DNA of 64,000 nt from assembly GCA_903813345.2 (NCBI GenBank), contig CAIIXF020000002.1, forward strand, positions 13,102,150 to 13,166,149, given 5' to 3'. The notes beneath the pieces are model-generated. The model saw nothing but the letters and a program-made list of their open reading frames with translations, ran no database searches and had not been told where the DNA came from. Below, piece by piece: positions 24,877-36,769 of this stretch. How positions within the stretch are numbered: the first letter of the stretch is position 1; each line of letters begins with the position of its first letter. The stretch is from Owenia fusiformis (taxonomy: Eukaryota > Annelida > Polychaeta > Sabellida > Oweniidae). The translations under genes were made by a program, and so were the position numbers.

Positions 24877-25720
24877 CAATAGCCTCACTACTGAACAAGG
24901 GGAAATGGTCATATCATCACTCTGGTACTCTGGAAAGCTACTGACAATTTCAAAAATAATAACTTCAACTTATTTTGAGGGTATGAAATGAAAGATTAGC
25001 CTTTCTTCTAAAATTTCAATTGTGTTTGACATTTCTCGATCTCCAAACGCAGATTTCTATATGGTTAAAATAGTGATTTTAAAAAAATCAAACAGGTACA
25101 TTTCTAAAAATTTCTTCTCTGCATGTAGCATACAATGACACAATCTATCTCACAGCACAATATCTACAGCGACCACTGAAAGCTAACCTAATGGAACACT
25201 CCGCAATAATACATGTAGTCATCATTGATCATCTGAACAAGGTAGAAAAAAGCAACTAAACGAAAGATCAAAACACCAACAGAACATCACTTAACTAAAA
25301 CAATAAGAATATTTTATAGTGAACCATGCTTGAGATGCTGCCATGAGTGGATGTGCTCTGTGTTCTTGAATGCAAGATCAAGTCTCGGTCTCCTTAAACA
25401 GCTTTACGAATTTGTTACGAAAGTCTTGCGTTAATGAAGATATTTCACAGGAAGTCAGTAATTGTTCACTATACTCTGATATATAGTCATCCCACACAAT
25501 AATATGGTAAATCTGCAACCAAAGTCTATTTTATAACGGTTCTACACAAGCATATCCAGATCGGTTACCCATTTTACCGTTTCATTGTTGTTTCTCTTTA
25601 CTAGCAGGCATTTCCTATCATCTCAAAATTAACCCAAAACTATATCACAATGCATTATTTCTTGTTTCAAAGATCATGTTCTCTTGTCAGTTCCAAACTT
25701 AAGAACATCAGACTAACAAC
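24877..25720. other. Gene-free stretch
   Basis: Nothing recognised on either strand. Confidence 0.4.
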
Positions 25721-25726
25721 TACAGT

Positions 25727-25930
25727 AGAACCTGCTAAGTGGAACACCTCTATAAGTGGAACACCTCGCAAGTGGAACGCTTTTTCAAAGTCCTGTTTTA
25801 AAAACCCATTGACTTAATGTTAATTGAACCTCTGTAAGTGGAACACCTCCAAACTTGAACAGTGAACACCCCATATTGAAAAATTAACCTGTTAAGTGGA
25901 ACAGCCAATTTTCCATAAATTTCAATATTG
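25727..25930. mobile_element. Pogo/Tigger-like MITE fragment
   Basis: The start CAGTAGAACCTGCTAAGTGG follows TA and is followed by several 'aagtggaacacctc' phrases, the terminal-repeat signature of pogo/Tigger elements. No matching right end was found. Confidence 0.5.
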
Positions 25931-26170
25931 ATACTTATGTAAAAAGAATTAACCTCCTACAGTGATATCTGGGTATGAAAACGGGTAATAACGTGATAAT
26001 TGGCAAATTAGGATTAACATATAGCAAATTGGATTAACCTCCTGTAGAGATCAACACGTGATGCTACCACTAATTAATTTGATAATTAGCAAATTAGGAT
26101 TTTATAAGATTATCATTCATCAAATTGGATTAACCTCCTGTAGAGATAGACATGTGATGCTACCTCTAAT
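25930..26170. repeat. ~70-bp direct repeats
   Basis: Two to three diverged units share 'gattaacctcctgtagagat', 'tgatgctacc' and 'taattaat'. Non-coding, upstream of GEMIN8. Confidence 0.6.
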
Positions 26171-26912
26171 TAATACCCCTTGCTGTTTGTTTCAGAGTTG
26201 ATAAGTAAGATTAAGAATGTCAGTTAAAAACACTGAATTATTAGCAGTAGGAACAAGTCTTTAAAACTTGATTGCCAAACCTTTGTGCCTGAGACTGGCA
26301 GAATGAGGAGGATTAAGAATGTCAGAAAACATTTTTGGCAGAATGAGGAGGGTTACGAGTGTCAGACTAACAACTACAATGTACTGTTAAAAAATATGAA
26401 TCCTTTACCAGGATGCTATTGGTCAGCTCTCTGGCTAGCTAACTAATCTTGAAATTTAATTGGCTAAGACTTTAGAGACCTACACATGTAGAATGATGCT
26501 CTATAGTGCTGCCTCGTCTTAACATGTTAACTCAAATATTTCCCAATGAAATATAATACAAAAGATTAAAGTAGAATATAAAAGACATGATGAAATAAAA
26601 AGTAATGAGCCAGGATCATTACACTTGCCTAGATCTATTATCTTATGGTGAAATGGTCCTAATCATCGCATGGTCCTAATTATCGCTTGATTGTCCTAAA
26701 TAGCTACAATTTCCATCCGCCTCTTTAGAAACCTGCTGCTAATGAAACCCCTGACCTATGTTTCTATTTTTCCATATATTGTTGTTATATGGTTATGGTA
26801 ATACATTTGGTTGCTAATTTTTTAAATTCAAATTACTCAATAGAATTATGAACTAAAATTTACTTTCCTGATGTTTGCCTTGCTATTTATTATACACATA
26901 TTTATTTTTCAG

Positions 26913-29654
26913 ATGATGAATGAATTGACACCTACTGAGAATGCATCACCATCCCTGGATTCTGATGAACTCATGGGAACAGAAACTGAGACAGATGGTA
27001 ATGAAAGTCAGAAAGACATTGACTCTCGATCCAAAATAAAAAATAAACCATCCAAAGCTAGTGCCATATCAGAACAATATAAAAACATGAAAAGTTTACC
27101 TGGTAAACTCCTTGTTGATTTTAATAGTTTCGATGGAGTTTGGTATCATCACCCTGTGTTCAAAAAATATTGGGAACAATATCACATGTGCATGGAATGG
27201 CAGAAAAAACATGCAGAAACATACAACAATATCATTAAAAAGCAATGGTCTGATTGGATGGCACAGACGAGTCAAGTGTCAAAGTCATACACGCAAGTCT
27301 ATAGAAATGCTGTACCTCAAACAAACAACAAAACATTGGGAGAGAATAATAAGAGGACACAACGTAGGAAAAGAAAAGGAAAAAAGAAGAGAAGACGTAA
27401 AGAAGAAATGAGCCCCGTGGCTAGTAGTTCCATGGTAGATAGTAGTGATTATGAATATGACACAGAAGAACAAATTTATGAAATCACAGAAGAATTGAAA
27501 TCATTTTTTGAGACTACAAAGCTTCATAAAGAATCAAGAAGTAAGGTTATAGTTCTTTTATGATTTATACATAGTTAACACACCAATTACATTTACTAAA
27601 TTGAAATGATTTCTGAATAACTCAGATGCGAGTTGGTATAAACCAGTTTCACCACCAGGTGGCTCGTTCGGGTCAGATAACATGGCGGGTATAGTAGAAA
27701 GTTCCCTTTAACTTAAATATTCATCTGTTTTAGTGGTTCAATTTTCATACCACCCTTATGTATCTAATATTTATGCAAATTGAAATATATCCAGTAAAAG
27801 AAAATGTTATACGTCCAATACAAGAAACAGATATTTCACTTTTTGTGACTTTATAACATTGGGTCTATGGGGAATCTACCCGAACTAGAATCACATTTTC
27901 CAAAAAAATTTAATTTTCAAAGTTGAAAAACAATTTTTGAATCCGTATTTCTAGATGTACTTTTACATGTAGCTTTTAAATATGACATCAGTTTGACTGA
28001 ATTTTGAATATTTAACGAAGTAAATCGATATTATTTCTACTCGCATCGAGTCTATTTACTCACTGTAGTGTTTTTCAAAAGTTATTATCCTACAGAACAA
28101 AGTTTGATAAGGGATATTACATGACTCTCTCTAGTTTCTGGGAAATTATTAGGATGTGGTGTGGTGATCATACACAGGACACTGTCACACGAGCAACATG
28201 TGAGCTTGGTGAATGTGCGAGGCAAGTGACCCAAAGACATGGAGAAGGTGTTTTTGATGGGGTCATCTCTCGAGGAAAATTTTGAAACACATTACATATA
28301 TGGTGTATTCTTACTTCTTAGCATTTATTTGAACATGAAAATGATAAATGCATCGTCTCTAACTTGAGCACATCCATCATCTTTGTATTTTCTGCTGGTC
28401 TCACAGTGCAAGTGCTAGGGCACCACTTATCAACTTTTGTTTCCAAAATGTTGCTCATCGTTCTATTTTTATTTTGGTTTAAGTTCACCAGTTATTATTT
28501 TAAGACTCTATGTGGTAATTACTTTTGTGTACTTTTGGGATATAGAGAACCCATCTATCTATTTATACAGGCAGTAACTTAAATATCCGTTGACAGATTT
28601 GATTCAAATTGTATACATGTTGATGTCTTATGGGCATAATATAAGGGCACTGATCAAGAAAAAATCTCAAGATGGCCACTGAATTCTTTGTCACCATGTC
28701 CATGTAAAATGGTATTTGTGATTACAGTACTTTGATTCAGTTCAGAATTTATAGGCTAATGCCTTAAAGGACCACTGTTCCAGAAGTTTGAGTAGGAATA
28801 TTGAGAAGTGGTTCACGATTAATAGGGGTGATAACTGTAATACCAGTGAACAGATTTGGTTTGAATTTTAGAGGATGATGTCATCTTGGCAATGGCATTC
28901 ATTGGTATGAACATTAAAGTTATTAGATGGGGAGCAGTGATCATGTCATGAATGTACATACATGTATTGACAAATGGAGAATGAGTTATCTAGCTGGTGA
29001 CTTGGACCATTTACACAACTTACATAGCATGCATATAGCTTGTAGACTGATGCCATGATTAATACAATTACAAATGTATTTATTGCAGGGAAAGAAAAGG
29101 CTGCAATGAGGAAATCTGAAAAGGAAGAACCAAATGAATATGTTAACATAGAAAAAGGTAAACTCATTTGTTAAACTGCCTTTGGAATTTCATGCTGCTT
29201 TGGTTTTCATTTTGTTCTAAGCCTATTCATATTATTTAGGTGAGGCTGAAAATCCCAATGTTAAACCAATTAAAATGGGGAAAACTTGTTCCCTCATGAA
29301 ATGCATTGTACATGTATTAAATACATTTTACTTTATTATACAATTTTCACTCCTTCCAGTTGAAGACCTTAACATCTAATCAACTGTCTAGTGCATTTTT
29401 AGATATGTTTTAAATGTAAACTTGAGGAAAATCTACTTTCAGCAACAATGAAATCTCAACATGCCACAACTTCAGCACCCACAGAAAGACCTGGAGCAAG
29501 ACGTACCTCTGAAATGCGACAACTTTACGGGAAGAGTGCAGCAATGATTCATGGGATGGAAACAGCCATCCAACTGACATATGATAGAAACTGTGATATA
29601 GTTCAGCCAAAACTTTGGCCAAACATGCCATTAAATATAAGTTTCTCAACTTAA
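26913..29654 (+). CDS. GEMIN8: GEMIN8 orthologue, three coding exons
   Basis: Coding exons 26913-27540, 29089-29157 and 29443-29654 join in phase (302 residues). The start MMNELTPTEN follows a TTTCAG acceptor at 26912, so a 5' UTR exon lies upstream. Diagnostic GEMIN8 blocks are VWYHHPVFKKYWEQYHMCM (residues 76-94), YEITEELKSFFETTKLHKES (189-208) and, in the last exon, APTERPGARRTSEMRQLYGK, ending with a P.LWP.MPL block. A Lys/Arg-rich run at 148-164 could be a nuclear signal. GEMIN8 bridges SMN, GEMIN6/7 and UNRIP in the SMN complex that loads Sm rings on snRNAs in the cytoplasm and concentrates in Cajal bodies. Human GEMIN8 is about 242 residues; the extra length is in the N-terminal tail and basic middle. 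A MITE lies in the first coding intron. Transcript end is marked by AATAAA at 29689. Confidence 0.93.
27622..28052 (-). mobile_element. 430-bp MITE of the GATGCGAGTAG family, GEMIN8 intron
   Basis: Ends in the short inverted repeat GATGCGAGT/ACTCGCATC. It is an inverted relative of copies at 57780-58212 and, shortened, 57213-57480 in IGHMBP2. Shared internal phrases include 'gaaatatcttttcttgt' and 'gatgaatattca'. Confidence 0.75.
28580..28930. repeat. Dispersed 'fusion' repeat, copy in GEMIN8 intron
   Basis: Contains 'cagatttgattcaaatt', 'tatgttgatgtc'- and 'aatatggccactcaattc'-type phrases also found at 30420-30800, about 57440-57560 and 62800-63060. The family is not recognised; units seem internally repetitive (~100 bp). 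Confidence 0.55.
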
Positions 29655-29688
29655 TGTAGGATTCAGTTTTGGCTATTTTAAATGTTTC

Positions 29689-29694
29689 AATAAA
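29689..29694 (+). terminator. GEMIN8 polyadenylation signal
   Basis: AATAAA 35 bases after the stop codon, followed by a GT-rich stretch ('ctgtgtgtcttgttagtgtc') typical of a downstream element. Confidence 0.75.
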
Positions 29695-29876
29695 AATTGT
29701 AACATATATCACTGTGTGTCTTGTTAGTGTCCCAATGCAATTATATTTTTTACATTCTGTGAAAGTTTCATGAACAAAATATTGAACATTCAATGTTGCA
29801 TAAACCTATAAAACAACCTGATATTTTTGGTGCTGAATTAACATTTGTATGAATAGATACATGTATATGGCAAAGT

Positions 29877-30082
29877 CAGGCCCGTAGCCAGGATTTGCCA
29901 AGGGGGGGTTCAATTTTCAAAAATTTCCAGGGGGGGTTCACATTTGACAATTTTGGCCCAAATTAGGCTTAAATCACTTGAGAAGTGCTCAAAATGGTCA
30001 AAAACTGCATGATTTTGAAAGAATTTTTGGCCAGGTGGGGGGTTCGCCTGAACCCTGCGAACCCCCCCTAGCTACGGGCATG
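29877..30082. mobile_element. 206-bp MITE with CAGGCCCGTAGCCAGGA ends
   Basis: Ends CAGGCCCGTAGCCAGGA and the inverse of CATGCCCGTAGCTAGG, flanked by AAAGT on both sides (29872-29876, 30083-30087). G-rich runs flank an AT-rich centre. The ends resemble those of hAT-like MITEs found widely in animals, though the duplication visible is 5 bp rather than 8. Confidence 0.75.
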
Positions 30083-30419
30083 AAAGTCTACCTTCCATTT
30101 TGTAATACAGTGTTAATGGCATATCTCATAGGATCTAAATTCTCTTGATAAAAATTTTGAAATGTCCAAATCCCCATTGAACTGTGCAAACACTTTTGAT
30201 GAGTGACTGTCAAACTTAATATCATATTTAAGCTCTCCATTGGTGTATTATCTAAGTCCAAGTATATACTAGCATATAGTATTTCAGCCACAATAACCCT
30301 TTCAATACTATGATTACTGACATTGAATAGTACAGTCAAGCTAGTCTTAGTAAACCTAGGTCTTAATTTAAATATTTCCAAATTTTCATTCAGTGGGATA
30401 TGTTCAGATTATAGCAGTT

Positions 30420-30800
30420 GTTATCCCAATTAACGGAGTTTGAGGATATAGAGAAGCTGTCCGTTCGTGTGTCTGTGCCATAACTCCATAATACCGATAG
30501 ATAGATTTTATACAAATTTTATAGGATGCCGTATGCTTGAGAAAACTTTTTCAATATGGCCACTCAATTCAAAATGGCCACCATTTTTAATAAAAATGTA
30601 ATCTTTGATAACTCAAATACAAGTGAACAGATTCGGTCCAAATTTTATATGCTGATGCCTGAGGGACGAAAGAATTTCAAATACCAATGAATGGATTTGG
30701 TTCATTTAAATGCTGATGCCTAGGGACAAAGTAGATCTGTTCGAGAAATTTTTTTCAATATGGCGACTAATATTCAAAATAACCACCATCAGATATCTGT
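30420..30800. repeat. Dispersed repeat, second copy
   Basis: Units with 'aatatggccactcaattca', 'aaaatggccaccattttt' and 'tttatatgctgatgcc'. Same family as 28580-28930 and 62800-63060. Confidence 0.6.
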
Positions 30801-32880
30801 GATAATAAATGTTTAATTGCTGTCAGATGACCCATCTACGCACGCTCAGTCTTCATTGCGTTCATCGACCGGCGGGAGTCGAGTGAACAAATGACCAAGA
30901 TGACCAAGAATATTTCTTCATCACTCATGGAGTTGTTCGTTTGTCTCAGTACAACATTTGAATATGGCACCACCCATTGGATGGTGGTACCAACGCAAGC
31001 TTTTCTCTAAACTAATTAGAGTATGTCATTATTATTAATTGATCAGTCAAGTGACGGAATTTTAAGAATATTCCTTTATCACTCATTTAGAGTTATTCCT
31101 TGTTTGTCTTGGTCTACAATTTTTGGGATATTGTGTATATATTGTCCGCACACATTAACCACGTGGAATATACGTTTACCTGAGATTTCTCATGTGCATT
31201 TTATTAATTTAAACAGTGAGCACATTATATGGGAAAATGTTTATTAATAGTACATGAATGCTATGCACTTAATTGATGGATTAGTCGAAATCACTTGTAC
31301 TTATTTCTTTAACATTGATATAATAATACCACGGTTTAATCTTTTATTTCTTTCATCCAATTTCAATAAATCGATTTTAGAGGTTCTACCCAAGTGTAAA
31401 AAGTCGAGCCATTGTCAAGTCTATTTTGTAACATATCTCTAAAGTATGAATGAACTGTCCTGACTGTACATCTGTACAATTTAAAGCATTTACTTCACTG
31501 GCCTCATATGTATGAAGAAATACTCGCTATTTCCATATTATTCCCCATATTTTACATTTTAAGGTACGTCCACTTTATTTTATCCAAGAGTGATCTGATC
31601 ACACTTTGAAAAGTCAATTGAACATTTTAGAATATCCCCAGAAGGAGGGTCAAGTTAACTTACAACTATACTATTAGGACAACCTACCAACTAGCCTGAC
31701 GGCAAATCCAACAACACTTCAAATGGTTTGTTTGGCAATTTGTTGACAAGTAGAAAAAAGCAAATATGACTTCCATTGAAAGAATATTTGTGAATGTGAA
31801 ATGAAATGTAAAGAAAATGAGTAGAGCATTTGACATTTCTGTAGTGAATGTTTAGCTTAGTTACCGATACATTCATCTAAGCTGAGGAGAACGGACATAT
31901 AAAAAGATGTAGCAATAACAAAAACATCTTAGGTTAAGGACTACAAGATACATTCTTAGAGGTAAGATATTGATAGATGACGGATTATATATATTATTGT
32001 ATGATATTGTAATTTGATTAATTAAAGTTCCAGTACTAGCATATTACCCCAAGATAGTGTTTTTGCTATGGAAGAAAACTATAAATTTTAACTCGTAATT
32101 TATATGGACATTTCTGTTTATATACAAGATAGATGGAGATGGTTTTGACTGGCTAGTAACATGATAGATGTAAAAGTATACAGACATATCACAGATCATG
32201 GGGTCAACGTTGGTCTAGGATTAACTGATTAATACTGTAATAATCCGCTAATCCAATTGATCGTTGATATAAGTATAGAGATCAATGCGTCTTACATGTC
32301 ATGAAGTACATGTATGTAGTCTTGCATGAATATTCAGTAAGTTTCCCATCTACAATTCAATGATCTTGGAGTACAAAATGCTCCATAAGAAAACCATTTT
32401 AATAGTCCCATTATATGTTTCCTTTTAAACTATTAAAACTACTAGAAGTTTTGATCACAATGAATAGAAAGGGATCTTTTGACTACATAAAACTAAAAAT
32501 AGTCTGGTTTCGAGCTGCTTAGATTTATTAAACCTGCACATTGCTCCAAAACGCAATATGTTGACATCTATTGTTTTTACATTTTCAACCTCTAATATAA
32601 AGTTTATGTAAAAAAAAGAAGAGAATTCTACCACTAGACCACCGTGTTATTATGCATGGAGAGGTAATTAAACGCTACTTATTTTGAATGCTATGATTCG
32701 GAAGTGACGTCACGTTCTTCATTTAGAAACCTTTCCAAAATCATATCGCTGGCGCCAATCGAAGCAATTTCAATGAAAAATCTTTGAAATGACACATTTA
32801 TCGTAAGTATTTCTACACAAGATTTGCCCCATTTGTTCATCATTCACTATAATCTTTCATTGAGCTCAAAATGATAAAGT
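30801..32880. other. Gene-free stretch
   Basis: No exon, tRNA or clear element recognised. Short open frames here lack splice-site support. Confidence 0.4.
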
Positions 32881-32886
32881 TCACCA

Positions 32887-33117
32887 GTAGTTACAGAAAC
32901 GAGAGTTCTGACGCACCTTTAACATTGAGTCCTATGGGGAGGGACACGATTTTTCATATTACCCTCCCTAACATGGGCTCCAATGGGGAGGGACATCTAT
33001 GAGCCTCCCTGAGCTCGGGAGGCACATACGGGGACCCCACCCCTCCCCCCTCGGCGTGGTGGCGTGTACATATTTCGGGAATCTCGGGCCCTAAGGTAAC
33101 GGACGCCCTACCCCACG
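32887..33117. repeat. Left terminal inverted repeat of the Polinton relic
   Basis: About 230 bp, inverted at 35879-36116. It contains a G/C-rich run near 33030-33055 and phrases such as 'ggacacgatttttcat'. Confidence 0.9.
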
Positions 33118-33561
33118 TTTGTACGTTTACTGTAAGGATACTATTCGAATTCCCGCCAAAAACAATAAATCGATAAACCAGTACGCGTTGTAAATGTCAC
33201 TGCCTTATTTATAAAGTGCGGCCCAGGCGGATTATCGATTACCTATCAACCAGGCGTTTCGTACTCGCGAGGTCTTATCGTTTTAAGGTCATCCAGCTGT
33301 CAGTTTACGAAACAAATTACTCTGGACTGTACTTTAAAGTGCGGACCTAGCTCGATTATCGATTATCAATCAACCATCCATCAACTTTAATTAGTGTAAC
33401 GTCCTTCATCGATTTAAGATCATACCGTTTAATGGATGTTACATTTGGTTGGGATAAATATTTATTTGCTAATTCGTCAACACACTTCTTTTCAAAATAC
33501 ATCAACTATAATACATATTTACATTATAACATTCAAAATTCTTCATTGAATCATACACAAA

Positions 33562-34081
33562 TTACAAAGGTATTAAATCGGAATCTTTAACCCACGAATC
33601 AAACTTTTTTGGCCAATATTGCCAACGCACTAAATGTTCCCGTTGCCCTCGTCTAGTTCGTGTTTTCAAGATTTTTTCTACTTTCCAAATATCATCTTCA
33701 TTCGCTTGTACTCTTTGAAGCTCCGATTGGTAAAAAGTACCCTTAATGTCTTCATTTTGAAAATCATTTAAACGATATAATGGGAGGCCCTGCCTAATAA
33801 AACGTTTCGTTACTTTAAAAATTTCCCCTGTCCAATGTTGGTCGTATTCTCTACTAAAAACATGTCTCGACTGGGTAATTCTTACCAGAGCTCCAATGGG
33901 GAATTTTAACGATAGTTGATTTAGGATAATACATCCGCCACCAAATAACCAATTCATCGTCTTTAGATACATTTTTAGGAGCCATTTTTATACCCCTATG
34001 CCAAGTGGCGTTATAACTCTTCACAAAGTTTTGTAAATTGTCTATAAATCTATGGTTCTGTTTGTACGTGATATACCTCAT
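33562..34081 (-). pseudogene. Polinton integrase relic (3' part, chromodomain)
   Basis: Shows the end of an integrase core (YNATWHRGIKMAPKNVS type) followed by the region 'WTGEIFKVTK...FYQSELQRV' and a C-terminal chromodomain (VEKILKTRTRRG ... LVRWQYWPKKFDSWV), the layout of Polinton c-integrases. Such integrases join the linear element to chromosomal DNA. This copy is incomplete and broken. Confidence 0.8.
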
Positions 34082-34085
34082 TATT

Positions 34086-35162
34086 TTAGTCTTTACACCA
34101 CTTTTTTATATGCCTCTGTAAGTCGTGAATGCTATCAAATACTAAACCACAGTCATCACAGGATACCATGCTGTCTTCTCGAAATTCACGTTCCATGTAA
34201 GGGTAGTTCTTAACATCACTACTATTTATAAATGTTGTCGTCGGATAGTCAACTTCTGAAATACCCTGTCTTTCAAGTAAGTGTTTTGAATCATTCATTG
34301 GTTCCTTGAAGTTGCGGGAATCGTGATGACTTTCAAATTCAACTTCACTTTTAGTAAAGGCATTTGGTTTCAATCTGCTGTGCTCCGAAGTTTCTTGCTT
34401 CAGATCAAGAAGCAGGTAACCATAGGGTCGACTAGTTGCGTTGGTATATGCTCTGACCAACTTGTTTCCATTTCCGGGGTACATCTGCCTCGATAAGAAT
34501 GCCACCTGTTGGCGATCTCTCGGGTTATTAAACAGTATCATATAGTGAGAGTTTAAGCTCATCGATCTATTCATTTTTCCTTGATGATACATATTCTGGA
34601 GTAGGCATATCACAGACAGATTTCGATGGTGACTGCCTTTGCTATAGAGATCACATATCCGTTGATCATTTGTTGCCTCATTCATAAGATCATCGAGAAG
34701 TATCAAAGTAGGAACTGAAGTGTCAAGGTATCTTGAATCATCAATATCCTCTGGTATTCCCTTCACAAATTCCAAATGTGGGTATTTTCTTAGCTCTTCG
34801 TAGGCAGGCTGCCATTGACCATAACACCAGATGATTCTTCTAGGAATTGGGGATATATACCGTTCAACATTTTTGATCAAGTGCTTCATAAGCCAGGTCT
34901 TCCCCGACGATGTTGGTCCGGCTGAAAATACAACAAAAAAAATTTTTTTTTTAATAAATTGACATGCTCTCTTTCTATATTTAGAAACCTATCAGACTTT
35001 TAATTTCAACATGTCCATGCCTATACCTGCTATCATAGTAAACGGATGTTTCAGCATAACATCAGACTGATGCATTTTTTCTCCATGAAACTTATTCATA
35101 TGCCTTGATAGGTTATCACCTCTCGTAAAATTCACACTACACTCAGAACAATTGAAAGACAT
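34086..35162 (-). pseudogene. Polinton packaging-ATPase relic with C2H2 finger motifs
   Basis: A region of the A32/FtsK-like packaging ATPase: a Walker A type PTSSGKTW near 34895-34920 and a Walker B type LILLDDLMNE near 34690-34720, both of the Polinton/adintovirus kind. A C2H2-like finger (CDDCGLVFDSIHDLQRHIKK) sits at the end by 34090-34160, and another (CSECSVNFTRGDNLSRHMNK) lies in a separate piece at about 35095-35160. In the family the ATPase packages element DNA. Treated here as a fossil. Confidence 0.75.
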
Positions 35163-35335
35163 GTTGTCTGTTCAAGATCTATCAGTAAAATGACTCAAAA
35201 CATGGACAACTTAAAATATATAAGAATATTCTAATGTGCAGTATTGTGATTGGTTCAAAATGTGTCAATTAAGATCAATTGTAAACATAAACAGGCATTT
35301 ATGACATTATAAACTATTGAATATTAAAGTAAAGG

Positions 35336-35660
35336 GAGGGGAGGAGGTTTGGAAGATGGAGAAGAGACAGGAGGAGGTTGGGTGGAAGTAGGAGGAGGTA
35401 TGAGGTAAGGAGGAGGTAGGGAGGAGGTGGGAGGAGGTAAGGAAGAGGTTTGAGGAGGTAAGGAGGAGGTAATGATGAGGTAGGGAGGAGGTGGGAGGAG
35501 GTAAGGAGGAAGCGGGAGGAGGTAGAGAGGAGGTGGGAGAAGGTAAGGAAGAGGTGGGAAGAGGTAAGGAGGATATAGGGAGGAGGTAATGATGAGGTAG
35601 GGAGGAGGCGGGGGGAGGTAAGGAGGAGGTAAGGAGGAAGTGGGAGGAGGTAGGGAAAAG
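35336..35660. repeat. GGAGGAGGT minisatellite inside the Polinton relic
   Basis: A purine-rich tract of irregular 'gaggaggtaaggaggaggt' units, about 325 bp, just inside the right arm. Confidence 0.85.
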
Positions 35661-35714
35661 ATGGCTAACTTCCGTTTTAAAACCTACCTAGGCCGACTAA
35701 AAGATGCCTCACTT

Positions 35715-35875
35715 CCGCTATGATGTCACCCTCTTGCCCAGACAGATGCAAAATGGCTGACTTCCTGCTAGAAAGCTTCAAAATGGCCGACTTCCGGTTA
35801 AATGGCTGACTTCCGGGCTGACTTCCGGTCAAAATGGCTGACTTCCTGTCAAAATGGCTAACTTCCGGAACGTAT
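35715..35875. repeat. ~20-bp tandem repeats inside the Polinton relic
   Basis: Seven or so units of 'aaaatggctgacttccggtc' type between the purine tract and the right arm. Confidence 0.8.
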
Positions 35876-35878
35876 AGT

Positions 35879-36116
35879 CGTGGGGTAGGGCGTCCGTTAC
35901 TCTTAGGGCCCGAGATTCCCGAAATATGTACACGCCACCACGCCGAGGGGGGGGGGGAGGGGTGGGGTCCCCGTATGTGCCTCCCGAGCTCAGGGAGGCT
36001 CACAGATGTCCCTCCCCATTGGAGCCCATGTTAGGGAGGGTACTATGAAAAATCGTGTCCCTCCCCATAGGACTCCATGTTAAAGGTGCGTCAGAACTCT
36101 CGTTTCTATAACTACT
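35879..36116. repeat. Right terminal inverted repeat of the Polinton relic
   Basis: Inverse of 32887-33117, with a longer G run near 35946-35960. Confidence 0.9.
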
Positions 36117-36122
36117 TTCACC

Positions 36123-36628
36123 CCCGAAACAACCCAAGATTGCGTTTCGGGGCAAAGTCCAGCTTTAAATTTTATTGTAAAATCCATGCACCATCTTTAT
36201 CACATGATAATATTTGGGTATCCACTATTATAGTTATTCCCTACTTACACTTTGAAGTATCCCAATTTAATTTTCATAATGGAGACATACAGTGTATAGT
36301 GTTTCTAATTAGTTATTTCTGTTTTGCGCAAATGAACGAATTTACAAAGGAACTTATCTCCGGCCCGTGTGGAGTTTAACCCGTCTTTTGAAAAACTTCT
36401 ATGCAGATTCGCATCATAAACCCGCTTTCAGATTACACCATAATCCCACATTTGGAAACAATTCTTAAATGCATGATGGTCATTGAGTTTTTATGTCACC
36501 ACCAGAAGTATTGACATACTAATTAAATCTTATAGTTGTATTGCTAAAGTCTCCAACTTTAGGACGGTATTCGGCGTCAACAATTTGCGTTCGACGTCTG
36601 TGACAATTCGCAATATACATTGTAACTT
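36123..36628. other. Gene-free stretch
   Basis: Nothing recognised; open frames are short and unsupported. Confidence 0.35.
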
Positions 36629-36769
36629 ATGCCTGGGTCACATTTGCTGCGATTTATCGGCCGGCGCCCGGCCGATTGAGTATTTTGTTCAAAATTGAAT
36701 ACATTTCAGAACAAAATATTCAATCGGCCGGCCGCCGTCGTGAAAATCGGAAAAATGTGACCAAGGCAT
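36629..36769. mobile_element. Compact GC-rich hairpin MITE
   Basis: ATGCCTGGGTCACATTTGCT ... and its inverse form a 141-bp hairpin with ~60-bp arms and a ~15-bp loop. The arms contain CGGCCGGC-rich sequence, unusual in this AT-rich window. No target duplication is obvious. Confidence 0.75.

Larger units (their letters stand above)
32887..36116 (-). mobile_element. Polinton (Maverick) relic, 3.23 kb
   Basis: Starts AGTAGTTACAGAAACGAGAG and ends with its inverse. Perfect 6-bp target duplication TTCACC (32881-32886 and 36117-36122), the size characteristic of Polintons. Terminal inverted repeats are about 230 bp and nearly identical. On the minus strand it keeps part of a retroviral-type integrase with chromodomain and a packaging-ATPase region, but no DNA polymerase B, protease or capsid genes, which the 15-20-kb full-length elements carry. 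It is a broken, non-autonomous fossil; the matching arms and exact target duplication suggest a fairly recent insertion. Confidence 0.9.

Noticed and set aside
29410-29793. 127-codon minus-strand frame
   Set aside because: Antisense to GEMIN8 exon 3, no family resemblance.
35677-36034. Overlapping open frames on both strands near 35.7-36.0 kb
   Set aside because: They arise from the ~20-bp tandem repeats and the terminal repeat of the Polinton relic.
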